Positions 22,701 through 34,700 of a stretch of 64,000 bases of DNA are shown in pieces. Position numbers and translations under genes: made by a program. The DNA is from Eudorina sp. 2006-703-Eu-15 (lineage: Eukaryota > Chlorophyta > Chlorophyceae > Chlamydomonadales > Volvocaceae). Below the pieces are notes generated by a model. It was not told the DNA's origin, searched no databases, and was given only the letters and a program-made list of their open reading frames with translations. Location: contig BDSI01000093.1 of assembly GCA_003117195.1 (NCBI GenBank), positions 75,001-139,000 on the forward strand, given 5' to 3'. The first letter of the stretch is position 1; every line of letters begins with the position of its first letter.

Positions 22701-25223
22701 CCCCTACACAGTGGACGGGTCGTGCGGGTTTCTTTCCTAAGGCACACAGCGGACGGGTCGTCGCATCGCTGGAGGTCCCGGCACAGTCGATTCTTCACCG
22801 GGCACCTTTGCTCTGACCGCAGTGCAGCGTAAATATGGCTACCATTTGCTAAACCCTCCTCCCCTCCCTACCCCACGCCATTCCCCCCTCCCCGTTTCCT
22901 TTCTAACCCCCGGCCCTCCGCCCCGTCTTCTCTCCCGCCCCCCCACCCCCCCCCGGCGGCGGCAATGTGAAGGGCGGCGGCCCCCGCGGTGCGACCGGCG
23001 ACGGATCCGGATCGGCCTTCCCGGCATCTGGATCCGGATCTGGATCTCGGCCCCGCGGCTGGCTGGCCCCCTGGACCCCCCTGGAGCGTCAAGTGCTGGG
23101 CACCTCGACGATCTTCACACTGCAGGCGGTGAGGGAGGCGAGGGGGAGGAGGGAGGGGGGAAGGAGGATGGGGGCCCGAGGGGATGGGGAGGGAGAGAAA
23201 GGGGGGCGACACAGCAATTGACTGAGGTGGGGCCCCTGTGGTTTGCGGGCGGTTGGGGGTTTGATGATTACAGTGCAGTACAGTGCAGTACAGTGCAGTA
23301 CAGTGCGGGTCTGGAAGGGGCCGGATAACACCCGGCGGCTGGAGGCCAAGGTGGGCTGGGTATGGGCTTTAGGGTGTAGGGAGGGGAGGGGAGGGGAGGA
23401 CCGCGCGCAAGGGGTGGGGGGGACGCTGATGGGTGATGGCCCGTCCACCCCAACAACCGCGGCAACGATGCATCCTACCAACCAACTCGCCCAACTCCCC
23501 CCTGCCTCCACTCCGCCCCCCCCCCTTCTCCACCCCCCTTCCCTCACCCTGAAGGTTGAGAAGCTGGCCCTGGCGGAGGGCTCCAAGGTGGTGCTGGCCA
23601 CGCTGCAGAGCGCGGTGAACCAGGTGGGGAGGGGGGAGGGGTTGGACAGCGGCTGGGGAGAGGGGGTGTTGAATGACAGACACCCCGAACCGCCCAGGCC
23701 CATACGCTAGATGGGGTGTACTACGCGCTGTGTGGGGTGGGAGGAGAAGGCAGGGGGAGACACAGAATTGATTGGCGTTTGTGGGGCTCCGCTGCAGCGG
23801 ACCCCCCTTTGTGGGGTTTGTGGGGTTTTAGCTGCATTTTTCGTTCGTCCAAGTCCGTTCATTCATTCATCCATGCATTTACCTTCAGTCCTTCAGTCAC
23901 CCGTTTACGGCTGCACCGCGTCGCGATAGGATGGGGCATTAGGCACCGCATGACAGACACACACACAGACACACACAGACGCCACTCACGTGCGCCTCCC
24001 TCTCCCGTGTACGACCATGTACGGCACAGGGCGTGTACGGCCTTGTGTCCAACCTCGGCAGCCTGGTGGTCCGTACGCTCTTCCAGCCGCTGGAGGAGGC
24101 GGCCTTCGCGGCGTTCTCCACCTGGGGGGCGGCGGACGCCGCCGCGCCCCCGTCGACGTCGACGCCAACGTTGTCGTCATCCCCATCATCCAATCCCTCC
24201 ACCCCCCCTAACCCTGATTCACGTGGTGATGGCAACACCGCGCCGGCACCACAGCAGCAGCAGCGGCAGCAGCAGCAGCGGCGGCTGACGTCCCTGGCCG
24301 CCGCGCTGTCGCCCATGGTCAAGGCCGTGGCGGTGCTGGGGCTGCTGGCGGCGGCATTCGGACCGTCGTACAGCTACGTGCTGCTGCGGCTGGTGTACGG
24401 CACACGGTGGAGTGAGACGGAGGCGCCGGCGGTGCTGGCGGCGTACAGCGTCTACGTGTTGCTGCTGGCGCTGAATGGTGCGGCGGGGCGGGGGAGGTGG
24501 TGAGGGGGGGGGGCGGAGCGGGGGGGGTTGGGGTGGCGCGGAGCGGGGCGGTGCAGTGCGGGGCGGTCCGGGGGGGGGGGGCGGGGGGGGGAGGAGGAGG
24601 AGGCCCGGGGGGATATGTGGGACATAGGTCGAAGACGTGTTGGAGGCTGCGCTGCTGGCCGGAGCAAAGGTCCGAACGGCATACGGTGCAGCACCCTAGA
24701 ACCCCTAAACCCAACGACGACGGGGAGGGAGGGGGGGAGGGGTATGAGGGAGGGGAGGGAGGGGGGTAGGAAATTGGAGGATGGGGAGGGGTTGGACGGA
24801 CTCACGGGCACAGGGATTCGGAGCGCAGTTCAGGGCCCCAAAGCCTCGGAGCCCCGTACCTCCTCACCTCTGGGCTGCCGCGGGAGCCGCCAGCGCTCCT
24901 CGCCGGCGGGGTGCCGTGCCGGGGTCTGGAGAGACGCGGGTGCTGGTCGACCGCCCTGCCCTGCCCTGCCCTGCCCTGCCCTGCCCTGCCCTGCCCTGCC
25001 CTGCCCTGCCCTGCCCTGCCCTGCCCTGCCCTGCCCTGCCCTGCCCTGCCCTGCCCTGCCCTGCCCTGCCCTGCCCTGCCCTGCCCTGCCCTGCCCTGCC
25101 CTGCCCTGCCCTGCCCTGCCCTGCCCTGCCCTGCCCTGCCCTGCCCTGCCCTGCCCTGCCCTGCCCTGCCCTGCGCTGCGCTGCGCTGCCCTGCCCTGCC
25201 CTGCCCTGCCCTGCCCTGCCCCG

Positions 25224-25288
<65 letters not shown>

Positions 25289-27060
25289 CCCTGCCCTGCC
25301 CTGCCCCCCGCCCTGCCCTGCCCTGCCCTGCCCTGCCCTGCCCTGCCCTGCCCTGCCTGCCCTGCCCTGCCCTGCCCTGCCCTGCCCTGCCCTGCCCTGC
25401 CCTGCCCTGCCCTGCCCTGCCCTGCCCTGCCCTGCCCCTGCCCTGCCCTGCCCTGCCCTGCCCTGCCCTGCCCTGCCCTGCCCTGCCCTGCCCTGCCCGC
25501 CTGCCCTGCCCTGCCCTGCCCTGCCCTGCCCTGCCCTGCCCTGCCCTGCCCTGCCCTGGCTGCCTGCCCTGCCCTGCCCTGCCCTGCCCTGCCCTGCCCT
25601 GCCCTGCCCTGCCCTGCCCTGCCCTGCCCTGCCCTGCCCTGCCCTGCCCTGCCCTGCCCTGCCCTGCCCTGCCCTGCCCTGCCCTGCCCTGCCCTGCCCT
25701 GCCCTGCCCTGCCCTGCCCTGCCCTGCCCTGCCCTGCCCTGCCTGCCCTGCCCTGCCCTGCCCTGCCCTGCCCTGCCCTGCCCTGCCCTGCCCTGCCCTG
25801 CCCTGCCCTGCCCTGCCCTGCCCTGCCCTGCCCTGCCCTGCCCTGCCCTGCCCTGCCCTGCCCTGCCCTGCCCTGCCCCTGCCCCGCCCCGCCCTGCCCT
25901 GCCCTGCCCTGCCCTGCCCTGCCCTGCCCGCCCTCTCTGGTTTGCTTGTTGTTTTCAACATCCCTCCTTCCCTCCCTCCTGGTAGCCGTCAGCGCAGTTC
26001 ATCGTTGCCAACTCAATCCGCTACATCCCTCCCTCCCTCCCTCCCTCCCTCCCTCCTGCCATTACTTGGTGCGCCCCTTCTCTCCCCCCACCCCTCGGGA
26101 TCCCGCCCCTCCCTCCCGGCCCCGTGTCCGGCCGTCCGGCCGTTCCCTGCCCCGGGGGCCATTGGGGGCCGGGTGAACAGGCATCGGCGAGGCGTTCGTA
26201 CATGCCGTACTCGACGCGCGCGGGCTGCAGCAGTCCAACGCGCTGCTGCTGGTGTTCAGCGGGGCGCACCTGGCGTGCTGTGTGGCGCTTGTACGGCAGT
26301 ACGGCGCGCTGGGGCTGGTGGCGGCGGACAGCGCCAATATGGTGCTGCGGATCGCGTACTCGGCCTGGTGTGTGTGTGTGTGTGTGTTGATCGGGGGGCA
26401 GGGGTCTGTGGGTTTGCGTGTGGGGAGGGGTTGGGGGTGGGATTAGGGAGGGGGTGGGGGTGGGATTAGGAATCAGGGGGGCCATAGGGATGGTATGATT
26501 TGGGTTCGGTGAGGTGGGGTGGGTGCTGCGGTGGGGGTTCGGTGGTTGGGGCTGGGTTGGGGGTTTGAGGCGTGCGCGTTCCCGGTCCCCTCTCCGTCCG
26601 CCCTGACCGCCCCGATGATCTTGTGCGGCGCCCAACACCCTCCTCCCCCCCTTCCCGTCTATGTGTCTACCAATTTCCTATACCCCCCCCCCCCAGGTGC
26701 ATCCGCCGCTTCTTCCTGCCCCTCGGGTCGGCGTTCTCTCTCCGTCGCGACCTTCTTCCCGCCCCCGCCACCTGCGCCGCGTTCTGCGTCGCGGCCGCCG
26801 TCGCGGCCGCCTCAAACAACCTAATCATGGCGGCGGCGGCGCCCGCCGACGGCGGCAGCGCGCTGCCGCAGAGGATCTTCTTGCGCCGCGCGGCGGCGCA
26901 CGTGGCGGTGGGCGTCGTACTGTTGGTTGGCCTGGTGGGGCTTATGGCCCGTACGGAGCGCGGCGCGCTGCGTCAGGTGCTGGAGATGCGGCGGCGGGGA
27001 CGGCGTCCGGGGGCGGCGGGTGGTGCGGGGGCGGGGGAGAAGGGCGGCAAGGAGGACTGA
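19746..27060 (+). CDS. RFT1: RFT1-family ER lipid-linked oligosaccharide protein
   Basis: Eleven exons: 19746-19797, 19893-19972, 20083-20253, 20584-20851, 21058-21127, 21837-22086, 22973-23128, 23555-23623, 24030-24477, 26181-26367, 26697-27060. The CDS is 2115 bases (704 residues), and every junction is GT-AG and in phase. RFT1 is a multi-pass ER membrane protein needed for the Man5GlcNAc2-dolichol step of N-glycosylation. Family hallmarks in order: RILTFTINLLIARHLSPEA (residues about 21-43), ALFISREGFRRGCLRF, LELLGEPFYILASVHLMF, FASSLVKGLVTLGLL, then GVYGLVSNLGSLVVRTLFQP (about 373), YSVYVLLLALNGIGEAF and ADSANMVLRIAYSAW. It is longer than the usual about 540 residues because of low-complexity insertions (Ala/Gly runs; a Ser/Thr/Pro plus Gln-rich insert in exon 9). 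The start was chosen because MESDRAHVVASGFLALL matches the short N-terminus of the family. The exon 7 acceptor (GTGAAG) is the weakest junction. Confidence 0.93.
19999..20075. repeat. CCCCTCACCTCCGCC tandem repeat, RFT1 intron 2
   Basis: Five copies of a 15-base unit just upstream of the acceptor at 20082. They supply the polypyrimidine tract of the intron. Confidence 0.85.
22151..22853 (+). mobile_element. Inverted-repeat element filling RFT1 intron 6
   Basis: The left end AGGAAATTGGTAGACACTTT continues into CTGCGCTGCTGCCAGAGC (22151-22193). The right end (about 22806-22853) read in reverse gives AGCAAATGGTAGCCATATTT, then CTGCACTGCGGTCAGAGC. These are diverged terminal inverted repeats of about 45 bases. 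The element takes up 703 of the 886 intron bases, starting 64 bases after the donor. No transposase is visible inside. Confidence 0.6.
23271..23311. repeat. ACAGTGCAGT tandem repeat, RFT1 intron 7
   Basis: Four perfect 10-base units (ACAGTGCAGT) in a row. Confidence 0.85.
24953..25929. repeat. CCCTG pentanucleotide array, about 1 kb, RFT1 intron 9
   Basis: Nearly 200 CCTGC units with few slips occupy over half of the 1703-base intron between exons 9 and 10. It includes a GCGCT variant patch (25174-25190) and the pure C run listed separately. All ALPCP- and GRAGQ-repeat frames are artefacts. Confidence 0.97.
25224..25287. repeat. 64-base homopolymer C run
   Basis: An uninterrupted run of C within the CCCTG array. 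Its true length may differ because such runs are error-prone in sequencing. Confidence 0.85.
26660..26690 (+). mobile_element. Right-end copy of the intron element, RFT1 intron 10
   Basis: ATGTGTCTACCAATTTCCTA followed by TACCCC leads directly into the acceptor at 26695-26696. It matches the right end of the intron element family at 32600, 30840 and 37840. Confidence 0.6.
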
Positions 27061-28773
27061 AAAGGGGGATGAGGACGGAGGACTGATGCAGTGGATGACG
27101 CGCTGTCGTCTTGCCTTGAAGGCCGACCGACAAAGGGACGATGGGGTGAGGAAGGAGGACTGGGGAGGAGGACTGGGGCCGGGGCGCCCGGGGGAAAGAT
27201 GTCCCAGGACGTGGCGCATACAAAGGAGGGGGCGGCAAGGGGGCGAGAGGGGCAGGTCGAGGGAGGGCATGGGGGGGTCGAGGGAGGGCAGTGCCCCACG
27301 GCGCTCATGGGCCCTATGCTGCAGAAGACGGGAGAGGCGCGCCGCAGCAGTCGCGGGTATGTACGGACTGGATAGTACGGCACCCTGTCGCGCGGGACTG
27401 AAGGTACAAGGGGTGCGTGCGTGTGTGTATGTGCCAAGTATATGTTATAACATCTGCTCCGAAGCCTCTGGCCGCGACCAGCATACATGGTAAAGCAGTG
27501 CACACGGCCACCCAGATCCCGTGCCGTACCTGTCTCCTGCCGGTCTCCCGCCGGCGCCAAACCCTGTCTCCTGCCTCTGCCCGTCTGCCGGTCCGCCAAC
27601 TGGCCGGCCCAACGCAGCAGCAGCAGAGGCGCCAGCGGGTTCTTCTCTGCACCTGACATGTCCAGCAGCCCGCCGGAGTGCGGGTCGCACGCACCTGGCG
27701 CCTTTCACTCTGGTAGCGCTCTACGGTATCTGGTCAAGCGTTCCTTGCAAGTACGCGGCTGCGGCTCCGGCACTGACGACCCGCGGGACGGTGTCCGCTG
27801 TGTCCTCATCACCAGAAAGAGCTAGGGCTGCCCCAAGGCCGCCTCTACCCTCCTCTGACGCGGGCTTTGCCGACTTCAAACCGGGACCGCACCGGGTGTG
27901 GATCCGAAATGAAGGGGAGGGGGCCTCTGAGCCAGGGGTGGCCCCGAGTGCACCCAACCACGGAAGCTGGCCCCCCTTGGAGTCCAGGGACCCGCCGGAA
28001 CGGGCAAGCACGAGCAACGAACGATACGGCCTGGGCCCAGCTCGTGTCGTTAAGCATGCGAGCTGGGCGACGGAGACAGTTGACTCGGCACAGCCGCTCC
28101 GGTTGAGGACGGCCCGCCCTTCACCATGCACCTTCTTTCACGGCCCGGGTTCGCCGCTTGACACGCGGAGGGAGAGGTAACGAGAAGGGCATGTGGGCTG
28201 GGCTCGCAGGGCAGGGCAGGGCAGATCCGCATCTGCGTCATAGACCAGCGGTTCGTCATCATGGGCCAGGCACACCTATCCACTGCCCGGTATCTTTCTG
28301 AGCATTTGGGTGACTCTGGCGGCATCGGGAGGCATCTGTGTTGAACGCGGACCCGCGGACCGACGCTGCGAGACACTCGCAATCTATAAGCGCATGTGTA
28401 AGGACAAGCAGGTGCAACAATTGCTTTGTGTATTCATTCGTTCCGTGGCTGCGTAATGTTCCTGGTCTCCCGCTCGTTGGACTGCTCTATATAGTAACGG
28501 AAAACGGAACCATGTATGAAAGTTTCCTGTTCCTCTGCCACCCTGACTTCCTTACCCTCACATATAAGTGTTTTAAAGAGGTTTTATTAGCTCCGCCTAA
28601 CCAGAGTGTAACACTTGCTGCAAGCAGTTCGCGCTCTTTTGAACTGTTCAAAGTCGTGCATGGCGCGGCTTACGTGCTCGCATCGCCAACCTTAATCAAC
28701 GCAATGTATAACGCACACTTAGAAGGATAACTGCATCGAACGGCACCAGATCCACGGGCTGTTGTCTGCAAAC
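27061..28773. other. Spacer between RFT1 and GCP3
   Basis: The first 700 bases are purine-rich. An AT-richer part from 28340 may be the GCP3 promoter region; CTCTATATAGTA at about 28480 is a possible TATA element 290 bases before the GCP3 ATG. A TGTAA motif at about 28395 could act as a poly(A) signal but is far from the RFT1 stop. No gene is recognised. Confidence 0.45.
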
Positions 28774-31700
28774 ATGGGCACACAAGCCGACCTCCCCGGC
28801 CTTCTGAGCCGGCTGGCGGCGACCGTTCTGTTGAATTCCGGCGTCTCGGAGAATGAAGTTCCGCAGCAGCAAGTCTACCTGCTCAAGTACGGTTGAGCGT
28901 TTGATTAGAACACGAGTCATGCGCGACGGTTACCCAACAGTCTTAAGCGCCGCACCGCAGAATGATGGCCGGCATTCTGGGCAGCAACGCGTATGCCCGC
29001 AGCGGCTTGGAGAGTGGTGGCGACGAAACGGCGCTACTCCACAGCTTGCGCAAGGAGCTGGAGGCCGCTGGCGCGGACAGGGCCAAGCTTGACAAGTTGA
29101 GCTGCTCTGCGGGAAACGGGCTACGTGCATTTGGGGCACCAGCACGCGAATGGCCGAGGGTCCGCTCTGCTGCACGGCCCAGCCCCAGTAAAGGCGATGC
29201 CTTCCCCCGCCCCGACTCTCCTGAAAGCCCGCCTCCACCCGGCTTCGCGCCTCGTCCCATCCCCTCATCCCCTACCCCGCCGCGTGCGTCGCGTGGCCCC
29301 GCGCAGGCTCACGGAGCTGTACACCCGCCTCAGCCCCGGCGGCGGGCGGCCTGGCCTGACCCCGCGCCTGCGCACCTCCCTGCTGGTGCTGCTGCGGCAG
29401 CTGCACCGGGAGGGCCGGCAGCTCAGCAGCGGGGGCGCCAGCGGCCGAGTGGCCCCCACCTTCAGCCTCACCCAGGTGGGTAACTGGATAGCCCACCTGC
29501 AGCCCAACCCAGGTGGGGTGGTAGGAAGGACGCCAGCCGGACCCCAGGCGGGGCTCTCACCCCGAGGGGTTTTAGGGACCGACTAGGACGTGTGGCCCCT
29601 GGTCTTGGGGAGCCGCTCGGGGCAGCTGGTAGTCGGTCGGGGCAGCTGGTAGTCGGTCGGGGCAGCTGGTAGTCGGTCGGGGCAGCTGGTAGTCGGTCGG
29701 GGCAGCTGGTAGTCGGTCGGGGCAGCTGGTAGTCGGTCGGGGCAGCTGGTAGTCGGTCGGGGCAGCAGAGGGACGTCGGGACCTCCGTGACCGTTATTAT
29801 TCATGGTGTTAGGGTGGCCATGCCAGGGTGGTTGGTCGTGGAGCGTGGCGGCGCGTGACAACGACCACGTTGGAATCCACGCCGGTACGCCTTCCCTCCC
29901 GTGGGTCACTATCTCTTGGGGATCTAGTGGGCGAGAGAGGGAGGGAGGGTAAGGATTGGGGAACCGATGCGTGGCACAGGAGTCAATACGCGACCCAAGT
30001 TACTTACCATACATACCTGAATTATGCGCTCACCGTTACCGCGGGCGACCGCGTCGCCGCCGGACCCATCCCGGACCAACCAACGCGCGACAGCACTAAG
30101 ACGGTCCACACCCCAGACAGCACAAATTATCGAGAACGTAGGACTCACCTGCGCAAATGGGACGAAAGGCGGACGGACGGCAAGGCGAACGGAAGATGTG
30201 AGTGACAACAAAGGGCAGACAAGTGGCAGGCAAAGGCAAAGGTTAAATTAAAGGAAAAGAAGAAAAGATCACGCAAACCCGGCGGCGACGCGGCGCGAAA
30301 GAGGGCGGGTTCGGGAAACGGTAGACGGAAATAGCGGTGCAAGAATGCACGGGCGTACGGGTGTACGGAAGGGCGACGTCGCAGTCGGGCGGAGGGGCTG
30401 GCAAACACAGAAACGGAAGTGCCGCAATCCGGGAGTATGCGAGCTGCGCAGGGCCGGCGGTGGTGGCGGTGGCGGTGGTTGGGGAGGGGGGGGGCGGGGG
30501 CTGTTTACGCGAGAGGGCCAGGTGGCGGACCGGGGTGATCGGCTCCCGGGAGGGAGGGAGGGAGGACGAGGCGCTGCTGCTGCGCCACACCCTCCCAGGT
30601 CTCCACCGCAGGCCAGCGCCGTCGCAGGCCACATTGGCCAGGCACAATGCACAAGCCACTCCCCCCAAACACCCGCGGGTGATCGCCGCCGCTGCGTCGC
30701 AGCTCCCCAACCCTTTGCCGCAGAACTCTCGGCACCGAGCCGTCAGCCCCCTCGGCACCGGAAGATCTTCTCCCTGCTTTCGGGACAGCGCGGCCCACCT
30801 GGCAATAACACACACACACACCCTGATGCCCAATCAGATTGAATTTGTCTATCAATTTCCTATACCCCCTTATACCCGCCCCTCCCCTCCCAGGCGGTCC
30901 AGCTTGGCGGCCTGCCAGCCGCCTACGCCACCACGTCCGGCCCCCTGGGCGTGCAGCAGCTGCAGCAGCTCCAGCAGCAGCACCCGCAGCAGCAGCCGTC
31001 GGGCTACCCGCCGCGGCCCGCCTCCGTGACCTCCTCCTACGCCATCTCCCGATCCGGGTCGGGGGTGCTCCGCCCTACCAGCGTCATCACGCCCAGTGAG
31101 ATGGGGGACGACCCCGCCCTGCTGTCCACAGAGATCAGCAGGACCTCCCTCATGGTGCGTTGGCCGTTGGGCGCCGTTGACTGTTGGCCGTTGGGCACTG
31201 TCTGCGTGTCGTTGACTGTTGGTCGTTGGGCATTGTCTGCATATGTTTCTGCATGTACGTGCGCGCGCGCTTCGGCCGGGTGTCGCAGACGAGGCAGGGG
31301 GTCGTCGCGGGGGGCGTCCTCTCGCGCCTCGTGAGCCCAAACCCCTACCGCTTAACCCCATCACATTTACGGACCCCCTCTTGCGGTCTGCCGCACTTGG
31401 AACGCCCACCCACACGCCCACACACCCACACGCACACACACGCACACACCCACACGCACACACACGCGTCACGCCCACGCACGCGCTCGCGGGCACCCTC
31501 TCACGCACCCCACCAGGGCAACCAGGGCCTCAGCGGCGGTGCCGGCGAGGGGGACTTCGTGGTGCGCAGCGCCTTCCAGGTGGCCCCGGGGGTGGTCCCC
31601 ACGGGCAGCGACCTGCTGATGTCGGCCGGGGGATCCCACATATCGGTGAGTGGGCGGGACGGGACGGGTTGGGCGGGTCCTGGGTCGGGGGCGGCGGACT

Positions 31701-34700
31701 AGCGGACTGCCGGAGGTGAGGGGCGGGACGGGGTCGGGTCCTCCTTTCTTCCTGATCTGCTCGCTGGCCCCTTCTCTCCTTTTCCCCCCCTTGCCCCCGA
31801 ACATGCATATGTCTTAACATTTTCCTCTGCCCTCCTCCCCTCCTCCCTTCCTCTACCCCGCCCCCTCCCCCCAGGCCATCACCGAGCCGGCCCTGGTCCG
31901 GGACGTGCTGTACGCCGCCCAGGGTGTCCGCGGCCGCGTGGTGGGCTGGGTGGCGGGACCGCCGGGCGGGGGGCTGGCGCGCGACCTGGTGTCCGGCTTC
32001 CGACCCGACTCGGCCACAGCCGCGGGGGTGGGGCCGGGCCGGGCCATGCTTCTAGACCGCCTCACGGAGCTGGGCTGGCTGTTCAGGTGCGTGTGTGTGC
32101 GGGGCGGTGTGTGGTGCGGTGGGCTGGGGCGGCGAATGGGGGGGTATGGTGGTGGTGGTGGTGGTATATGAAAGTGGTAGACATATTCAAACTGCGCTGC
32201 TGCCGCTGGGTGGGGTGGTTGGGTTGTGGTGGTGGGTGGGTGGTGGTGGTGGGGGCCGCAGACTAGGCAAGGGAAGGCAAGCCAAGGGCGAACCCAGATG
32301 GCCGCTTGGGACGCCAGGTGTAATGGTGGTGGCCATGATGTTCAGAGCGTCCACGCGGGGCCGAACGGCAGCAGGGCGGCAGCGTGGCGGCAACAAGAGC
32401 CACCAGTTCCGCCCTCACTTGCACTTACCCGACCTTGCCCTTTCCCTTTGAAGAAAAGGGTTCGTTTCTGGTTTCTTTCTTTATTCTCAATTCAAACCCC
32501 CCCCTGAACCCGGACACTCGCCTTTTCAACCTTCACCTTCCCCCTGACCGGTGCCGCCCCTCCCGACGGACGTTTGCTCCGGCAGCAGCGCAGTTCGAAC
32601 TTGTCTACCAATTTCCTATTTACCCCCCCCCCCGCCGGCCCCTCCGCCGCCCACCCACCCACCCACCCCTCGGCGCCCAGGCGCGTCCGCGAGCACATTT
32701 CCTCCTGCACGGGCCCCGGCCAGGCCAGCGTGCGCCAGGCCCTGGGGGCGGCCCTGGCGGCGGAGGTGGGCGACTACTACCGCCTGCTGGCGCTGCTGGA
32801 GGCGCAGGCGGGGCTGCCGCTGCCCACACCGGGTAGGGTGGGGCGGGCTGGGGGCCGTGGGTGGATGCACAGGGGTGGGGTGGGTGGATGGGGGTTTGCG
32901 GCTTGACCCAGCCTGCAGTTGCTTCTTGTACCTGACTGACCCCCGCCGTGCAGCTCCCCTTCACATCACTTCTCCGTGATCATTCCTCCAGCCTCGATTC
33001 GCATATTCCACTGCCTTCCGCTGTACCCATCCAACCCCGCGCGCCCCGTGGCATTGATACCCGGGACAGAGCACCGCTTTGCTGGCATACTTGCCCGAAT
33101 CCCCCCGAATACCCCTCCTCGCTGAATGTCCCCCACATCCAACCCCGCCCCCCCTACTACTCCGTCACGTGTTTCTCTCCCCCCCGGCGGACCCCCATGT
33201 CCCCCCCCTCCGCCCGCAAACCCCCATGTCCTCCTCCCATCCGCAGCTGACGCGGCGGACCCCTCCGGCGGTGCGAGCGGGCAGTACCTGACGCTGCGCC
33301 GCCTTCTGTGCTGGCTGTCGGAGCCGCTGCGGCGCATGCGGCTGCTGGCGGCGGTGGGCGACGTGACGGACGGCCTGGAGGGCGGTACGCTGGCGGGCGC
33401 GGTGTACGAGTTTTCCCGGCACGGGGACCCCTTTGTGGCGGCCAACGCCGCCAAGCTGCTGCAGCAGGTGAGAGGCAGGGGGGGCTGTTTGTGGTGGGGG
33501 GACCGGGCGCTGAAGGGGGGCGGGCGGGCGCGCTGAAGGGGAAGGGGTGGGGCAGCGGCGGTGGCGGTGGCGGTGGCGGCCGGGGAGGATTTAGGATGGG
33601 CACATAGCCGCATAAGTCACATGTACCGCGTGACCGTTCGCGTGTCACTGACCCACAGGTCTGCGTGCCGCTGTACGGCATCATCCGGCGCTGGGTGCTG
33701 GAAGGCGAGCTGGACGACCCGTACAACGAGTTCTTCGTCGTACAACACGCCGCCGCCGCGGCCGTCTCCGCGGCGCTGTCGGCCGCCACCTCGGGCGGCG
33801 CTGTCGCCGCCGCCGCCGCGCTGGGCATCGGCGGCGCCGCCGTGCCGCCCACCCTGGACCTGTGGCGGCAGAGCTACAGCCTGGACGAGAACAAGCTGCC
33901 GCCCTTCATAGGGCCCTCCCTGGCGCAGCGCATCCTCCGCGCCGGCAAGGCCATCCACTACCTCAACCTGGCGTGCGGGGACGGTGGCTGGGTGCAGCAG
34001 CGCGCGGAGGCGTGGGCGAGGGAGCCACCGGCGGCGGCCACAGCGGCCAGCGCGTCGGGCGAGGTGGGATGGGGTGGGGCGGAGGGCCGCGAGGGGCGGG
34101 GGACAGCGAGGGGGGGGACAGCGAAGGGGGGGACAGCGAGGGGCGGAGGGGAATAAAAAAGAAAATCCCAGACCCGTGTGCGGGTGCGTGGGTGCCGGCA
34201 GCACGGTAGGGTGGGGTGAGGGCGGTGGGCTGGGTCGGGCCCGTGCGTTGCTGTTGGCGCGGGTCCGTGGGGGGGCTTGCGGACCCCCATCTCCTGTGGT
34301 GTTGCTGGTGTGACTGCGCCGTGATCTACTTCAGATGCTGTTTGTGCTGCTCATATACGAAACATTTAATTTGGTATCGCGTAAAGAAGGGACTCTCCGC
34401 TGTCCCGGTTACGAGAACCTACCGACGGAGGAGCAACGATGAAGGCAGCAGAGCGAGACGCCCCCACCCACCACCCACCCACCACTCACCCACCTCGCAC
34501 CCACCTACCCAGCCGGTATGCGGTAGCGCTATGGTATCCTGACAAATCATTGCAGGTTTCGGATGGACGTGAGAGGGTACGTGCGTTCGACGGTTTTTAG
34601 ACATTTTCTGACGTTTCGCCGGCCAAGTCTCCCCCCCACCCCCACCCCCGCCCGCCCGCCCGCCAATCGCGTGCCCGCTCCCTTCCCCCCCGCAGTTGGC

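Noticed and set aside
24528..26469. Very long open frames (over 400 residues, both strands) rich in ALPCP or GRAGQ
   Set aside because: They translate the CCCTG array inside RFT1 intron 9. A 5-base repeat without stops stays open in all frames.
28338..28730. 130-residue plus-strand frame upstream of GCP3
   Set aside because: It falls in the likely promoter and 5' UTR of GCP3 and has no family resemblance or conserved start context.
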